Assembly (NCBI GenBank): GCA_021769965.1 | Contig: JAETRU010000008.1 | Location: 32,934 to 96,933 of the forward strand | Length of the DNA: 64,000 bases | Reading direction: 5' to 3' | Source: Eubacterium sp. | Lineage (GTDB): Bacteria; Bacillota; Clostridia; Peptostreptococcales; Anaerovoracaceae | Shown: positions 8,759 to 17,467 of the stretch, in pieces | Layout: every line of letters begins with the position of its first letter | Position numbering within the stretch: the first letter of the stretch is position 1 | Translations under genes and position numbers: made by a program | Notes under the pieces: model-generated | Told to the model about the DNA's origin: nothing | The model's database searches: none | The model's input: only the letters and a program-made list of their open reading frames with translations

Positions 8759-9264
8759 AGAAACGGTTCGCGGTAGTTATTTTGGCAGCGGCTCTTCTGT
8801 CAGCGGCATTGCTGGCAGCAGGCTGCGGCAGCGAAGGCGGCAAAGGCGGCGGAGAAGGTCTGTGTCTTCAGGCGGCAAAGGCCGCTGCGGAAAAGCTGGG
8901 TGAGGATACGGCTCTGGATGCCACGGCCGCTTACGGGGAAGAGACCTATGAGGACAACTTTGAACGTCTGTACAACTTCTCCATGGATATGGTGTCTGAC
9001 GGCGTTATCGCTTACAGCGCGGCAGGCACGGCTGCGGATGAGATATCGATTGTCAAAGCCGCGGACAGCAGTGACGTAAGCAAGATCAGAAAATATATGG
9101 AGGCACGGCTGCAGCAGAGACTCCACGACTTTCAGAACTATATGCCGGAGGAAGCCGGTAAGATCGAAAACGGCAAAGTTGTGGTCATGAAACAGTACGT
9201 TTTCCTGATCATTTCTGACCGGGCAGACGAAATAGAGACAGCAGTCAAAGAGGTAATAGGATAA
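8755..9264 (+). CDS. DUF4358 lipoprotein
   Basis: 169 residues with a signal peptide and lipobox LAAGC, then a compact domain of about 120 residues matching DUF4358 (YNFSMDMVSDGVIAYSAAGTAADEISIVKA and KVVVMKQYVFLIISD). Members of this family recur beside MBOAT/DHHW genes in Clostridia, which is what follows here. Overlapping the kinase gene, it ties the two-component system to the acylation genes in one transcript. Confidence 0.85.
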   Translation: MKKRFAVVILAAALLSAALLAAGCGSEGGKGGGEGLCLQAAKAAAEKLGEDTALDATAAYGEETYEDNFERLYNFSMDMVSDGVIAYSAAGTAADEISIVKAADSSDVSKIRKYMEARLQQRLHDFQNYMPEEAGKIENGKVVVMKQYVFLIISDRADEIETAVKEVIG

Positions 9265-9279
9265 AGGAGAGCATTTATA

Positions 9280-10383
9280 ATGGAAAAGAAACAGAAGATC
9301 ATGATCGGCGTTGTCATTGCCATGCAGGCAGTGCTCGCTGTCGGTATCGTTTTGATCTGCCTGCAGAACCACAGTCTGGCAGAATCGGTGAAGGAGTATA
9401 CCGCGTCTACTGGAGCTGTTCACGAGATCTATGACGACACCAGGGTGGTGGAAGCGTATAAGAGCGGCAGCGACGAAGGCCTCAGTGAAGAGGATAAATA
9501 CGTGCTGAAGATGGCAAAGCAGGTGATCAAAGAGAACATCAAAGACGACATGAGCGACTATGAGAAGGAGAAGGCCGTCTATGACTGGCTGATCGATTAT
9601 ACGTCCTACAGCAATCAGAACCTGGCGCCGATCTCATCAGGAGACCAGTACGCCCACCTGCCTTACGGCGTGTTCAAATATCATCAGGCTATCTGTGTGG
9701 GTAATGCGACGACGATGAAGCTGTTTCTGGATATTCTGGGCATAGAGAATCAGATCATCCACTCGACCGAGGAAGGGGAACACGCCTGGAATCTGGTGAA
9801 GCTGGACGGAGACTGGTACCACTGCGACGCGACCTTTGACGACAGCAATAGCGGAAAACCGGGCTATAATTACTTTAACGTGCCGGACAGCGTCAAAGAC
9901 GACGGAAGCTATCCGTGGGACCACGATACGATCCCCGCTGCTGACGGCACAAAATACTGCTACATAGCCAACCATGCCGGGGAAATAAAAGACGTCTACA
10001 GCCTGCCTGCGTATCTGCGGAAGCAGATAGACGAAGGCGTTTCCCAGATCTACTTTACCATGAAGGATACGGAGGATTTCACGGCGGCGGCGCTCAATTA
10101 CATTCTTTCCGGTTTTATCATGGAGGGCAGGGACGTTTACACAGGAAATACGCTGGTGATCGGAGACAAGACCCTGTACTGCGTCAGCGCGAGCCAGTAT
10201 ACGGATATGGAAGACACACTGGATCCGGATGTGGAAAAGAAGCTGCAGAAAGCCATGGATAAGCTGGGCATGACCGGTTCTGCCACAGGCGGCTATCAGG
10301 ACGATATGACTGACAAATCGGGCGAAGGCAGCTACGTTTCCGGCGACGGCGAGGGTATGGCTTATCAGGAAGTGATGGAATAG
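9280..10383 (+). CDS. Membrane-anchored transglutaminase-like protein
   Basis: 367 residues with an N-terminal membrane anchor (about 7-27). A transglutaminase-like core spans about 85-200, with the catalytic triad readable as Cys139 (AICVGNATTM), His168 (EHAWNLV) and Asp183 (WYHCDATFDD). Such domains in bacteria usually act as cysteine peptidases or amide-modifying enzymes outside the cell. The C-terminus is acidic and low in complexity. Its position between DUF4358 and MBOAT genes suggests a role on the same surface polymer. Confidence 0.85.
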   Translation: MEKKQKIMIGVVIAMQAVLAVGIVLICLQNHSLAESVKEYTASTGAVHEIYDDTRVVEAYKSGSDEGLSEEDKYVLKMAKQVIKENIKDDMSDYEKEKAVYDWLIDYTSYSNQNLAPISSGDQYAHLPYGVFKYHQAICVGNATTMKLFLDILGIENQIIHSTEEGEHAWNLVKLDGDWYHCDATFDDSNSGKPGYNYFNVPDSVKDDGSYPWDHDTIPAADGTKYCYIANHAGEIKDVYSLPAYLRKQIDEGVSQIYFTMKDTEDFTAAALNYILSGFIMEGRDVYTGNTLVIGDKTLYCVSASQYTDMEDTLDPDVEKKLQKAMDKLGMTGSATGGYQDDMTDKSGEGSYVSGDGEGMAYQEVME

Positions 10384-11787
10384 ATGGTATTCAGCAGCAC
10401 AGTTTTTCTGTTCCTTTTTCTGCCGGCGGTGCTGGGATTATATTTCCTGTGCCCGGCGGCATGGCGTAACGGCCTGCTTCTGGCAGCCAGTCTGTTTTTC
10501 TATGGCTGGGGCGAGCCTGCGTATATCCTCGTTATGGCGGCGTCCATAAGCTTCAATTATGTCTGCGGCCGGTGGATCGAAAAACTGAATATTTATCGCA
10601 GGCATAAGCCGCGCAGGCTTATGCTTGCTTTGTGTGTAACGGGAAATCTGATGCTTCTGGGCTGGTTCAAATATGCCGGATTTGCGGCAGAGAATCTGAA
10701 CCGGCTTCTGGGAACCGACCTGCCGGTACTGCAGGCGGCACTGCCGATTGGAATATCCTTTTATACTTTTCAGGCTATGAGCTATGTGATCGATGTCTAT
10801 CGCCGCAAGACCAGGGCGCAGAAAAACCTGTTGCTCTTTGCCGTGTATATCACGCTGTTCCCACAGCTGATCGCCGGTCCCATCGTCCGATATGTCACGA
10901 TTCAGGAGCAGCTGGCAGACCGCAGCGTGACAGCCGATAAAACGGCAGAGGGCATACGGCGTTTTATCATCGGTCTGGGGAAAAAAGTGCTTCTCGCCAA
11001 TCAGGCAGGTCTGCTGTGGGAGGAGATCAGCGCCATAGATCCGGGTCAGCTGCCTGCTGCTGCCGCGTGGCTTGGCGCTATCGCCTTCACCTTTCAGATA
11101 TACTTTGATTTTTCCGGATACTCAGATATGGCCATCGGTCTTGGACGCATGCTGGGCTTCCGGTTCGACGAGAACTTCAACTATCCTTATATGGCACGCA
11201 GTATCACTGACTTCTGGCGGCGGTGGCATATATCGCTGTCGACCTGGTTTAAGGAATATGTCTACATTCCTCTGGGCGGCAATCGCCGCGGGCACAGGCG
11301 GCAGATCGCGAACATCCTTATCGTCTGGGCGCTGACCGGTTTGTGGCACGGGGCCAGCTGGAACTTCCTGTGGTGGGGCCTTTATTTTGCGGTGCTGCTG
11401 ATATTGGAAAAAACTTTTTTGCTCCGCCTGCTGGAGCGGCTGCCTTCGTGGCTGCAGCATCTCTATGCGCTGCTTTTTATCGTGCTGGGCTGGGTCATCT
11501 TCGCCATGGAGGACGGCGGTATGTTCTTTGGCTATATTAAAGCCATGACAGGCGCGGGAGGCCTGCTTGACCGCCGGACTCTGTATCTGCTGCAGACCTG
11601 GGGACCGCTGCTGGCGGTCATGGCCGCAGGTTCCACGGATATTTTATCAAAGGGGTCTGAAGTCCTGCGGAAACACCCCGCGGCGTTCACAGCCGCGCGA
11701 AATCTCTTCTATCTGGCTGTGCTGGTCCTGTCTGCGGTTTTTCTGGTCAGCGACACTTATAATCCGTTTCTGTATTTCAGGTTTTAA
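10384..11787 (+). CDS. MBOAT family O-acyltransferase (AlgI/DltB-like)
   Basis: 467 residues with about 10-12 transmembrane segments. Family motifs include FYTFQAMSYVIDVYRRK, YFDFSGYSDMAIGLGRMLGF, DFWRRWHISLSTWFKEYVYIPLGGN and the catalytic-histidine region LTGLWHGASWNFLWWG. It would move acyl groups from a cytoplasmic donor across the membrane onto a polysaccharide or teichoic-type polymer. The ATG follows the previous stop directly, so translation is probably coupled. Its partner is the DHHW protein encoded next. Confidence 0.93.
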   Translation: MVFSSTVFLFLFLPAVLGLYFLCPAAWRNGLLLAASLFFYGWGEPAYILVMAASISFNYVCGRWIEKLNIYRRHKPRRLMLALCVTGNLMLLGWFKYAGFAAENLNRLLGTDLPVLQAALPIGISFYTFQAMSYVIDVYRRKTRAQKNLLLFAVYITLFPQLIAGPIVRYVTIQEQLADRSVTADKTAEGIRRFIIGLGKKVLLANQAGLLWEEISAIDPGQLPAAAAWLGAIAFTFQIYFDFSGYSDMAIGLGRMLGFRFDENFNYPYMARSITDFWRRWHISLSTWFKEYVYIPLGGNRRGHRRQIANILIVWALTGLWHGASWNFLWWGLYFAVLLILEKTFLLRLLERLPSWLQHLYALLFIVLGWVIFAMEDGGMFFGYIKAMTGAGGLLDRRTLYLLQTWGPLLAVMAAGSTDILSKGSEVLRKHPAAFTAARNLFYLAVLVLSAVFLVSDTYNPFLYFRF

Positions 11788-11801
11788 AAGGGGAGAGGAT
11801 C

Positions 11802-12926
11802 ATGAAGAAGATCGACAATTATATCGTCATCATCCTGTTTGCCGGATTTTTGCTGAGTTTCGGGATCTGGGGACTGGTAGCAGAAGATCGGAACTTTTCA
11901 CCTGATGAGAACCGGATGCTGCAGCAGCTGCCGGAGCTGACTGCGGAAGCTGTGCTTTCCGGGGATTACAGCCGGGATTTTCAGAAGTGGCAGGACGATC
12001 AGTTTCCTCTGAGGGATCAGTGTATCACTCTGAAGACGGCGCTGCGGCTGGCATCAGGCAGCCGGGATATAAACGGGGTATATCTGGGTAAGGACGGATA
12101 TCTCATCGAAAAGCTGACGGAGGAGGTCATGGACGACGAGCAGTTTGAAAAGAATCTGGCCGCCATCAGAAGCTTTCGCGGGAGGCTTCCGGATTCTGTC
12201 AGACTTTCGGTCATGGCTGTGCCGACCACCGGCTGCATTATGAAGGATAAACTGCCGGAGAATGCCGTGGTTTTCGATGAGGCGGCCTATGCAGAGAAGG
12301 CGGCCCGGTATCTGGCGGACTGCGGCTGGACGGACTTATATGCCGGATTCAAAGAAGCGGCTTTCAAAGGGAAGCAGCTTTACTACAGGACGGACCATCA
12401 CTGGACCACGCTGGCGGCGGAAATGGCTTTCACCTCGTGGAAACCGGACGCAGAGTTAAAGTACGGCAGACACCCTTTGACGGAGGATTTTCTTGGAAGC
12501 CTGTATTCCAAAGTTCTGTGGGACTGCGGGAACGCCGATACGGTGGAGGGCTACGGACCGGGAGACGCGCGGGTCACGGCGGACGGACAGCGTCTTGACG
12601 GAGGGATCTATCAGAGGCAGTTTCTGAAGGAAAAGGACAAGTACGCTGTATTTCTGGGCGGCAACTACGGCAGGACGGAGATCGAGGGCCGCGGGCAGGC
12701 CGGGCGGCTTCTCATCGTGAAGGACTCTTTTGCCAACTGTTTTGTGCCGTATGCGGCGGAAGCTTATGAGCGGGTATGCTTGGCAGATCTGCGGTATTTC
12801 AGCGGCAGTCTGGACGCGTATATAGAGGAGAACGGGATCACGGAGGTGCTGGTGCTCTGCAGCATGGAAAATCTGATCGGCGACAAGAATCTTTCGGCGC
12901 TGGGAAGCGGCGGGGCGATTCTATAG
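11802..12926 (+). CDS. DHHW-motif protein (AlgJ/AlgX-like acyl transfer partner)
   Basis: 374 residues with one N-terminal membrane segment and an extracellular SGNH-like domain. The name-giving motif is at 198-201 (RTDHHWT), and a serine motif, IVKDSFANCF, lies near residue 305. In MBOAT systems the DHHW/AlgJ partner takes the acyl group and places it on the polymer outside the membrane. Ribosome site GGGGAGAGG lies upstream. It is the last gene before a strong terminator. Confidence 0.9.
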   Translation: MKKIDNYIVIILFAGFLLSFGIWGLVAEDRNFSPDENRMLQQLPELTAEAVLSGDYSRDFQKWQDDQFPLRDQCITLKTALRLASGSRDINGVYLGKDGYLIEKLTEEVMDDEQFEKNLAAIRSFRGRLPDSVRLSVMAVPTTGCIMKDKLPENAVVFDEAAYAEKAARYLADCGWTDLYAGFKEAAFKGKQLYYRTDHHWTTLAAEMAFTSWKPDAELKYGRHPLTEDFLGSLYSKVLWDCGNADTVEGYGPGDARVTADGQRLDGGIYQRQFLKEKDKYAVFLGGNYGRTEIEGRGQAGRLLIVKDSFANCFVPYAAEAYERVCLADLRYFSGSLDAYIEENGITEVLVLCSMENLIGDKNLSALGSGGAIL

Positions 12927-12944
12927 GGATAAAATGAGGAGAAG

Positions 12945-12976
12945 AAAACCCCGCAAGCGGATGTCTGCGGGGTTTT
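12945..12976. terminator. Bidirectional terminator
   Basis: Stem AAAACCCCGCA/TGCGGGGTTTT flanked by A and T runs on either side. It sits between the rightward acylation operon and the leftward CDF gene and can serve both. Confidence 0.85.
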
Positions 12977-12999
12977 ATACGTATAAGGATCGTCTGTTC

Positions 13000-14181
13000 T
13001 TAATCCTCCTGCTGTTTGAAATACGGTTTGTCAAAGTTGATGACCACGTAAAAGTTGGGGTACTCTGACTGAATGGTCTTTTCAAAGGCCTGATGGATCT
13101 CTTTGTTGGTCAGCGTGCAGCCGGGAGCTACTATGATGTCAAAGATGACGTTGGTATGAGTAGGGCCGGGAACTGCCCTCAGATCATGCACGTGGGATAC
13201 GCCCGGCAGATCAGCAGCTGCCTCACAGGCGATGCCGTTCAGCTTCTGGATCAGGGGATCGCTGATGCGGATCGGATCCAGGTGGGCGGTGATCTCGATA
13301 CCGAGGGCCTTTGCAATGTGCCGCTCAATGTTGTCCACCATATCGTGGCTTTCCATCAGATCGCCGTCAGCGTCCACCTCGATATGTATGGAGGCGAAGA
13401 TCTTGCCGGGACCGTAATTGTGGACTACCAGATCGTGGATGCCAAGCACGCCTTTTGGCTCCATTGCCATCTGACTGATCTGGTCGATAAGCGCCGGATC
13501 GGGAGCTTCACCCAGCAGGGGGCTCATGGTCTCCCGGACCAGACTGATGCCGGACCAGATGATGAACAGGGCGACGATGACGCCCATATAGCCGTCTATC
13601 TGCAGATCAAAGCAATGTCCGATGAGAATGCTGATCAGAACCGCGGAGGTGGCGATCACATCGTTGCGGCTGTCCGCGCCGGTAGCGGCCAGTGTCAGGG
13701 AACTGATCTTTTTTCCGACGAAGATATTGAACCGGGCCTGCCAGATCTTGATGATGATGGCCAGAACCAGAACGCCGCAGACAGTCCAGCTGAATTCCAG
13801 CGGTGACGGATGCAGGATCTTGGATACGGAGGATTTCAGCAGTTCTCCTCCGACTACGATGATCAGGATCGAAACGATCATGCCGGTGATGTATTCATAG
13901 CGGGCGTGGCCGTAGGGATGCTCCTCATCTTCCGGCATAGAAGCCAGCCTGAAGCCCACCAGGGTGATCAGAGATGAGGATGCGTCGGCGAGATTGTTGA
14001 TTCCGTCTGCTACGATGGCGATACTGCCGGCAATAAGGCCGGTAAGGATCTTGGCCGCGCAGAGCAGTACGTTGGACAGAATGCCGACGATACCGGAGAA
14101 TTTTCCATAGTTCTGACGGACCTTTGCGTCTGTGACGTTGTCATGATCTTTGACAAAGGTTTTGCAGAGAAATTCGTTCAT
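13000..14181 (-). CDS. Cation diffusion facilitator family transporter
   Basis: 393 residues with six transmembrane segments in the first 220 residues and a cytoplasmic dimerisation domain after it. The metal-site motif is seen as VADGINNLADASSS in TM2, with a second acidic site around TGADSRNDV in TM5. Substrates of the family are divalent metals such as Zn, Fe or Mn; the sequence alone does not decide which. The TSCPD gene lies immediately upstream on the same strand, suggesting co-transcription. Confidence 0.92.
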   Translation of the reverse strand: MNEFLCKTFVKDHDNVTDAKVRQNYGKFSGIVGILSNVLLCAAKILTGLIAGSIAIVADGINNLADASSSLITLVGFRLASMPEDEEHPYGHARYEYITGMIVSILIIVVGGELLKSSVSKILHPSPLEFSWTVCGVLVLAIIIKIWQARFNIFVGKKISSLTLAATGADSRNDVIATSAVLISILIGHCFDLQIDGYMGVIVALFIIWSGISLVRETMSPLLGEAPDPALIDQISQMAMEPKGVLGIHDLVVHNYGPGKIFASIHIEVDADGDLMESHDMVDNIERHIAKALGIEITAHLDPIRISDPLIQKLNGIACEAAADLPGVSHVHDLRAVPGPTHTNVIFDIIVAPGCTLTNKEIHQAFEKTIQSEYPNFYVVINFDKPYFKQQED

Positions 14182-14185
14182 GCTA

Positions 14186-14443
14186 TTACTGTTCGGCCTG
14201 TGCCATGGCTGCCTCCACCGCCTTTACCAGCTGATCCGGGCAGGATGTAATTTTGTGGCCGCAGCGGATGCCGGAAAGCTTTTCCTTCAGCTGTTCGTAT
14301 GTCATGCCTCTGGTCAGGGCGCTGATACCCTGCAGATTGCCGTGGCAGCCGCCGTGAAATACTACATTTTTTACTACGTTTCCTTCCATTTCAACATCGA
14401 TGAATGCGGAACAGGTTCCGCTTGTTTTGTATCTGTATACCAT
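14186..14443 (-). CDS. TSCPD domain protein (TIGR03905 type)
   Basis: 85 residues, a full-length single-domain member: GGCHGNLQGISAL near residue 31, RCG near 62 and the family-naming TSCPDQLVKAV near 67. The conserved cysteines suggest a metal or thiol role, but function is unknown; the same domain occurs at the end of some ribonucleotide reductases. The CDF transporter gene starts 5 bases after its stop. Confidence 0.85.
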   Translation of the reverse strand: MVYRYKTSGTCSAFIDVEMEGNVVKNVVFHGGCHGNLQGISALTRGMTYEQLKEKLSGIRCGHKITSCPDQLVKAVEAAMAQAEQ

Positions 14444-14520
14444 GTGATTTCTCCTTTCTGATTTTATGCACTGAAAGTAAGTATAACATAAAAAAATGGA
14501 GAGGGAAACAGAAATTTTTA

Positions 14521-14549
14521 TTGAACTTCGATTCGGCGCGGTGTATAAT
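14521..14549 (+). promoter_or_regulatory. Promoter of TIM-barrel gene
   Basis: TTGAAC (14521-14526) and a consensus TATAAT (14544-14549) separated by 17 bp, ahead of a gene with an AGGAGGAACAT ribosome site. Confidence 0.75.
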
Positions 14550-14606
14550 ATTTTATCACTGTTTATGAGAAACGCAGAGGAGTTTTAGGAGACATAGGAG
14601 GAACAT

Positions 14607-15335
14607 ATGGGAGATAGAGATATACCAAGAATCAGCGGAACCCTTCGCGCCAAGAGCATTCAGATCCCGGAAGTGATCTGGCAGGCCAAGGGCATTGTAG
14701 TTATGGGCCGGCGGATGAAGTCGGTACTTTTTTCAACGGACATAGCGATCATCAGAAACTGTAACGCGGACGCGGTGCTGGCAGTGTATCCGTTTACGCC
14801 GCAGCAGATCATTTCGCAGACGATCATCAACGCGTCATCCATTCCTGTTCTGGCAGGCGTAGGCGGCGGTACGACAAAGGGTTTCCGGTCGGCGCTGATG
14901 GCAAAGGACGCTGAAGCGGACGGCGCGTTCGGCGTAGTAGTCAATTCCCCAATGAGCAATGAGAACATTGAGCTGATCAGGAAAGTCATAGATATTCCGG
15001 TCATTGCTACGGTGGTGACAGACAATGAGGATATCGACGCCCGGATCAGGGCCGGCGTGTCCATCCTCAATGTATCGGCGGCAGCGAGGACGCCGCAGGT
15101 AGTCAGACATATCAGGGCCGATTTCCCTAAGGTTCCGATCATCGCGACGGGAGGACCTACGGACGATTCTATTATGGAGACCATTCAGGCAGGCGCCAAT
15201 ACGATCAGCTATACGCCGCCGTCAACGGGAGAGATCTTTGAAGGAATGATGCAGAATTACCGGCAGGCGGCTGAGGAGATCGGAAGTCCGACGGAGGATG
15301 ACCCAAGGCTTCTCAGTATGCTGGAGCTGTTGTAG
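14607..15335 (+). CDS. TIM-barrel protein of phosphate-binding type
   Basis: 242 residues forming a probable (beta/alpha)8 barrel: alternating strands such as IPVLAGVGGGTTKG, IPVIATVVTDNEDI and VPIIATGGPTDDSIMETIQAGANTISYTPPS, the last being a phosphate-binding loop like that of NanE, ThiG or ribulose-phosphate enzymes. Relatives are often labelled 'hydrolase', but I see no residue set that fixes a reaction. Monocistronic with its own promoter; the ICE-side inverted-repeat array follows. Confidence 0.7.
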   Translation: MGDRDIPRISGTLRAKSIQIPEVIWQAKGIVVMGRRMKSVLFSTDIAIIRNCNADAVLAVYPFTPQQIISQTIINASSIPVLAGVGGGTTKGFRSALMAKDAEADGAFGVVVNSPMSNENIELIRKVIDIPVIATVVTDNEDIDARIRAGVSILNVSAAARTPQVVRHIRADFPKVPIIATGGPTDDSIMETIQAGANTISYTPPSTGEIFEGMMQNYRQAAEEIGSPTEDDPRLLSMLELL

Positions 15336-15746
15336 CGGGAAGCCGGGTGCGGCAGACGCAGGTGGACCGCGGCAGACACAGGTGGACCGTGGCAGGTAAG
15401 AGCGAAATTGGGCTTTTTGGATCATTTGAGGAGGAAAAACCCAATTTCTGTCCAGATGCGTTGGGCTTTATCAGGAGATTCACCACAAAAAGCCCAATTA
15501 ACGCTTGTCTGAAAGGAATTTTGGAGTCTTTGGAGGCCTGTAGAGGTGTGAAATTGGGCTTTTTGATTGATTTGACGGCGTTTAGCCCAAAGCTATGGGA
15601 GAAAAGTTGGGCTTTTGACAGGCTTTGACGGAATTTAGCCCAAACCGCTGTGTTAAATGTTGGGCTTTTTGATCGCGTCGGACAGCTTTAGCCCAATTCC
15701 CCAGCTCAGCCCGACAGTTTTTGTAGGGATTTTTTGAAAAAAGTTG
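15336..15746. other. Non-coding interval before tRNA-Lys
   Basis: A 480-base gap between the TIM-barrel gene and the tRNA has no credible gene. It begins with a short tandem repeat (two and a half copies of GGCAGACRCAGGTGGACCG at about 15351-15393), continues with the five-unit inverted-repeat array, and ends with the tRNA promoter. Confidence 0.8.
15404..15697. repeat. Array of five inverted repeats, TTGGGCTTTT/AAAAGCCCAA type
   Basis: Five consecutive hairpin units with left arm near TTGGGCTTTTTGA and right arm TTTAGCCCAA or close to it: 15404-15448, 15461-15497, 15554-15590, 15607-15643 and 15660-15696. Units 3-5 share the longer consensus and a conserved TTTGACGG or similar inner part. 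It is not a CRISPR (no constant direct repeat with unique spacers) and carries no T-run typical of a terminator. Confidence 0.85.
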
Positions 15747-15775
15747 TTGACAAACAGGTTGTCCGATGTTATTAT
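15747..15775 (+). promoter_or_regulatory. tRNA-Lys promoter
   Basis: TTGACA (15747-15752) and TATTAT (15770-15775), 17 bp apart, about 45 bases before the tRNA. Confidence 0.75.
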
Positions 15776-15819
15776 AGTACATGTGCTCAGCGAACAGAGT
15801 ACGATCATCTAACACATAT

Positions 15820-15895
15820 GCACCATTAGCTCAGCTGGTAGAGCACCTGACTCTTAATCAGGGTGTCCAGGGTTCGAGCCCCTGATGGTGTACCA
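15820..15895 (+). tRNA. trnK: tRNA-Lys (anticodon CTT)
   Basis: Complete cloverleaf of 76 bases including encoded CCA: acceptor GCACCAT/ATGGTGT (first pair G-U), D arm with AGCTGGTAGA, anticodon stem CCTGA/TCAGG with loop CTCTTAA (anticodon CTT) and T arm with GGTTCGAGC. The 3' part from 15850 is also the attL sequence of the ICE, so the element restores an intact tRNA on integration. Confidence 0.97.
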
Positions 15896-15896
15896 A
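15850..15896 (+). repeat. attL, left direct repeat
   Basis: 47 bp starting within the tRNA anticodon stem and ending one base after CCA; identical to 60557-60603. The sequence then diverges, with ICE DNA to the right. Confidence 0.95.
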
Positions 15897-15902
15897 GTGA
15901 TG

Positions 15903-15942
15903 ACGGAAAGGCTGGTAATTCCAGACTTTCCGTGTTTTTTTT
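15903..15942 (+). terminator. Terminator supplied by the ICE behind tRNA-Lys
   Basis: Stem ACGGAAAG/CTTTCCGT extended by CTGG/CCAG around a TAATT loop, followed by eight T. It replaces the original tRNA terminator, now displaced beyond attR. Confidence 0.85.
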
Positions 15943-16000
15943 ATATATCAATTTGAATCAGATCATAATAAAATGTGAAAAAAATTAGGGTGTCCAGCCA

Positions 16001-16924
16001 TTACAATTCTATTTTGATGTAATCCAAATGAGAAATGGACGACGATGCTGCATAGATCTCCTGTGCCAGATGCATGTATCGCATGGTAGTGATAAGATCT
16101 TCATGGCCCATGATGGCCTGTAGCTTATAGATGTCCATATTTCCATTCCGTTGGTATTCATCAAGGCAGTAATTTGTGGCAAAATTATGACGAAGCTTGT
16201 GGGCGCTGAATTTGACACCCAGCTGGGATGATTTTTTGTTTATCATCAGCTTTATCGCATTTTCGGTGATGGGTTTGCCGCGGCGGCCAAGGAGCAGATA
16301 CTTTTTCTCATCATGCGTCTTGCGAAGGTGAGACTGATCGGTCATTCTGAGGTACAATTTCAGCAGTTGCAGAGTAAAGTTGCCAATAGGAACGATACGC
16401 TCCTTATCCCCTTTACCTAAGACTTTGATGGTTTTTGCACCCAGATTCAGATGTGTCAGCTGCAAAGTGATTACTTCATTGCGTCGAAGACCGCTGTCAA
16501 GCATCAATGCCAGGATTAGGGCATTGCGTACAGATAGTACATCGGACGGATCAACATCGGCAAAGAGTAGTTGTAATTGAGATGTGGTCAGAATATCCAC
16601 TTTGCGTATTGGTGAACGTGGCAGCTTTACACTGGCACCAATCCCAAGATCTGCATCCAGTATTTTTTTGCTTTCTAAAAAGCGGAGAAAGATGCGGACG
16701 GGTCTGAGGTAAGTTGCGACGGTTGCCTTGCTGAGATCCTGTTGATGCAGGAAGAGAATATATTCTTCCACATCACCAACAGATAGATCCTTGGGAATAT
16801 TAGCAATGCATCTCGTTACGAGAAATCGTTGGACTGCAGCTTTGTAGTTCGCAATAGTTTTAGGTTTAAGTCCCCGGAGCTGACAGTCCCGGTCAAAACG
16901 CTGGAGCGCCTCCTTTGATGTCAT
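16001..16924 (-). CDS. int: Tyrosine recombinase, ICE integrase
   Basis: 307 residues from ATG 16924, chosen because CCAGGAGG lies 8 bases upstream (an 18-residue longer frame has no such site). An N-terminal SAM-like core-binding domain (about 1-85) is followed by the catalytic domain with Arg147 (SGLRRNE), Lys174 (KGDKER), His242/Arg245 (SAHKLRHNF), His274 (MGHEDL) and nucleophile Tyr283 (MRYMH). It lies about 105 bases from attL, so it is the enzyme for integration and excision at tRNA-Lys. Confidence 0.95.
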   Translation of the reverse strand: MTSKEALQRFDRDCQLRGLKPKTIANYKAAVQRFLVTRCIANIPKDLSVGDVEEYILFLHQQDLSKATVATYLRPVRIFLRFLESKKILDADLGIGASVKLPRSPIRKVDILTTSQLQLLFADVDPSDVLSVRNALILALMLDSGLRRNEVITLQLTHLNLGAKTIKVLGKGDKERIVPIGNFTLQLLKLYLRMTDQSHLRKTHDEKKYLLLGRRGKPITENAIKLMINKKSSQLGVKFSAHKLRHNFATNYCLDEYQRNGNMDIYKLQAIMGHEDLITTMRYMHLAQEIYAASSSISHLDYIKIEL

Positions 16925-17465
16925 AATATCGCCTCCTGGTAACCAGCGGATCGCCGGCAGCACATTGCTGCAGACCAAGTCGTTCAGCCACGAGGAAGCG
17001 CGGATTAAAATAAATGAATGGTCTGCAGAGATCTGCTGCCAAAAGCAGAGATTTTTATCAATAGTAAGTATAGAAGTCTGTCACTGCCACATTATGGTTG
17101 CAGCTGGTTTTCCCGTGGGCCAGCACCCTTATACACGTGTATCACAAGGGAATGGCTGCTCGACCATCTTAAAACAGATCACTGCAGATGGTTTCCTGGC
17201 ATAGCTGATTCCCAAGATCGGACAGATTCTGTTATATAGTTTTCAAGGTTCTTCTGTCAGAACTTTGTGTTCCGAAAAATACATCTATAATATAGGTGCA
17301 TTTTTCAAAGCACAAAGATGAAAAGTGCTTTAGGAGAAAAGTATTGAACAAGGAGCTTTTTTGAGGTAGAATATATCAAAAGTGTGGCTGGTATACGGTT
17401 TTTTGTTGCCAGTGCTTGTTGATGAATACCTCATTTCCGCGGCAATGGAAGAATGAGGTATTTTT
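16925..17465. other. Non-coding region upstream of integrase with possible small RNA
   Basis: Short frames here (for example 16965-17204) have no ribosome site or recognisable content. A rightward -10 TATAAT at 17286-17291, a hairpin AAAGCAC/GTGCTTT near 17308-17332 and a strong rightward terminator (AATACCTCATT/AATGAGGTATT then seven T, 17425-17467) could define a transcript of about 165 bases. The -35 is poor, so this is only a candidate. Confidence 0.45.
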
Positions 17466-17467
17466 TT
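17425..17467 (+). terminator. Rightward terminator
   Basis: 11-bp stem AATACCTCATT/AATGAGGTATT followed by a T-run on the + strand. No annotated gene feeds it from the left, which supports an unrecognised rightward transcript. Confidence 0.75.

Noticed and set aside
15404..15697. CRISPR array
   Set aside because: Units are inverted repeats with partly conserved loops and unequal spacing, not identical direct repeats with unique spacers; no cas genes in the window.
15222..15815. ORFs of 67-93 codons across the inverted-repeat array
   Set aside because: They arise from the repeats, have no ribosome sites and are inconsistent between units.
16965..17239. Two rightward ORFs upstream of the integrase
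   Set aside because: No ribosome site, unusual Cys/His-rich composition, and overlap with the integrase leader.
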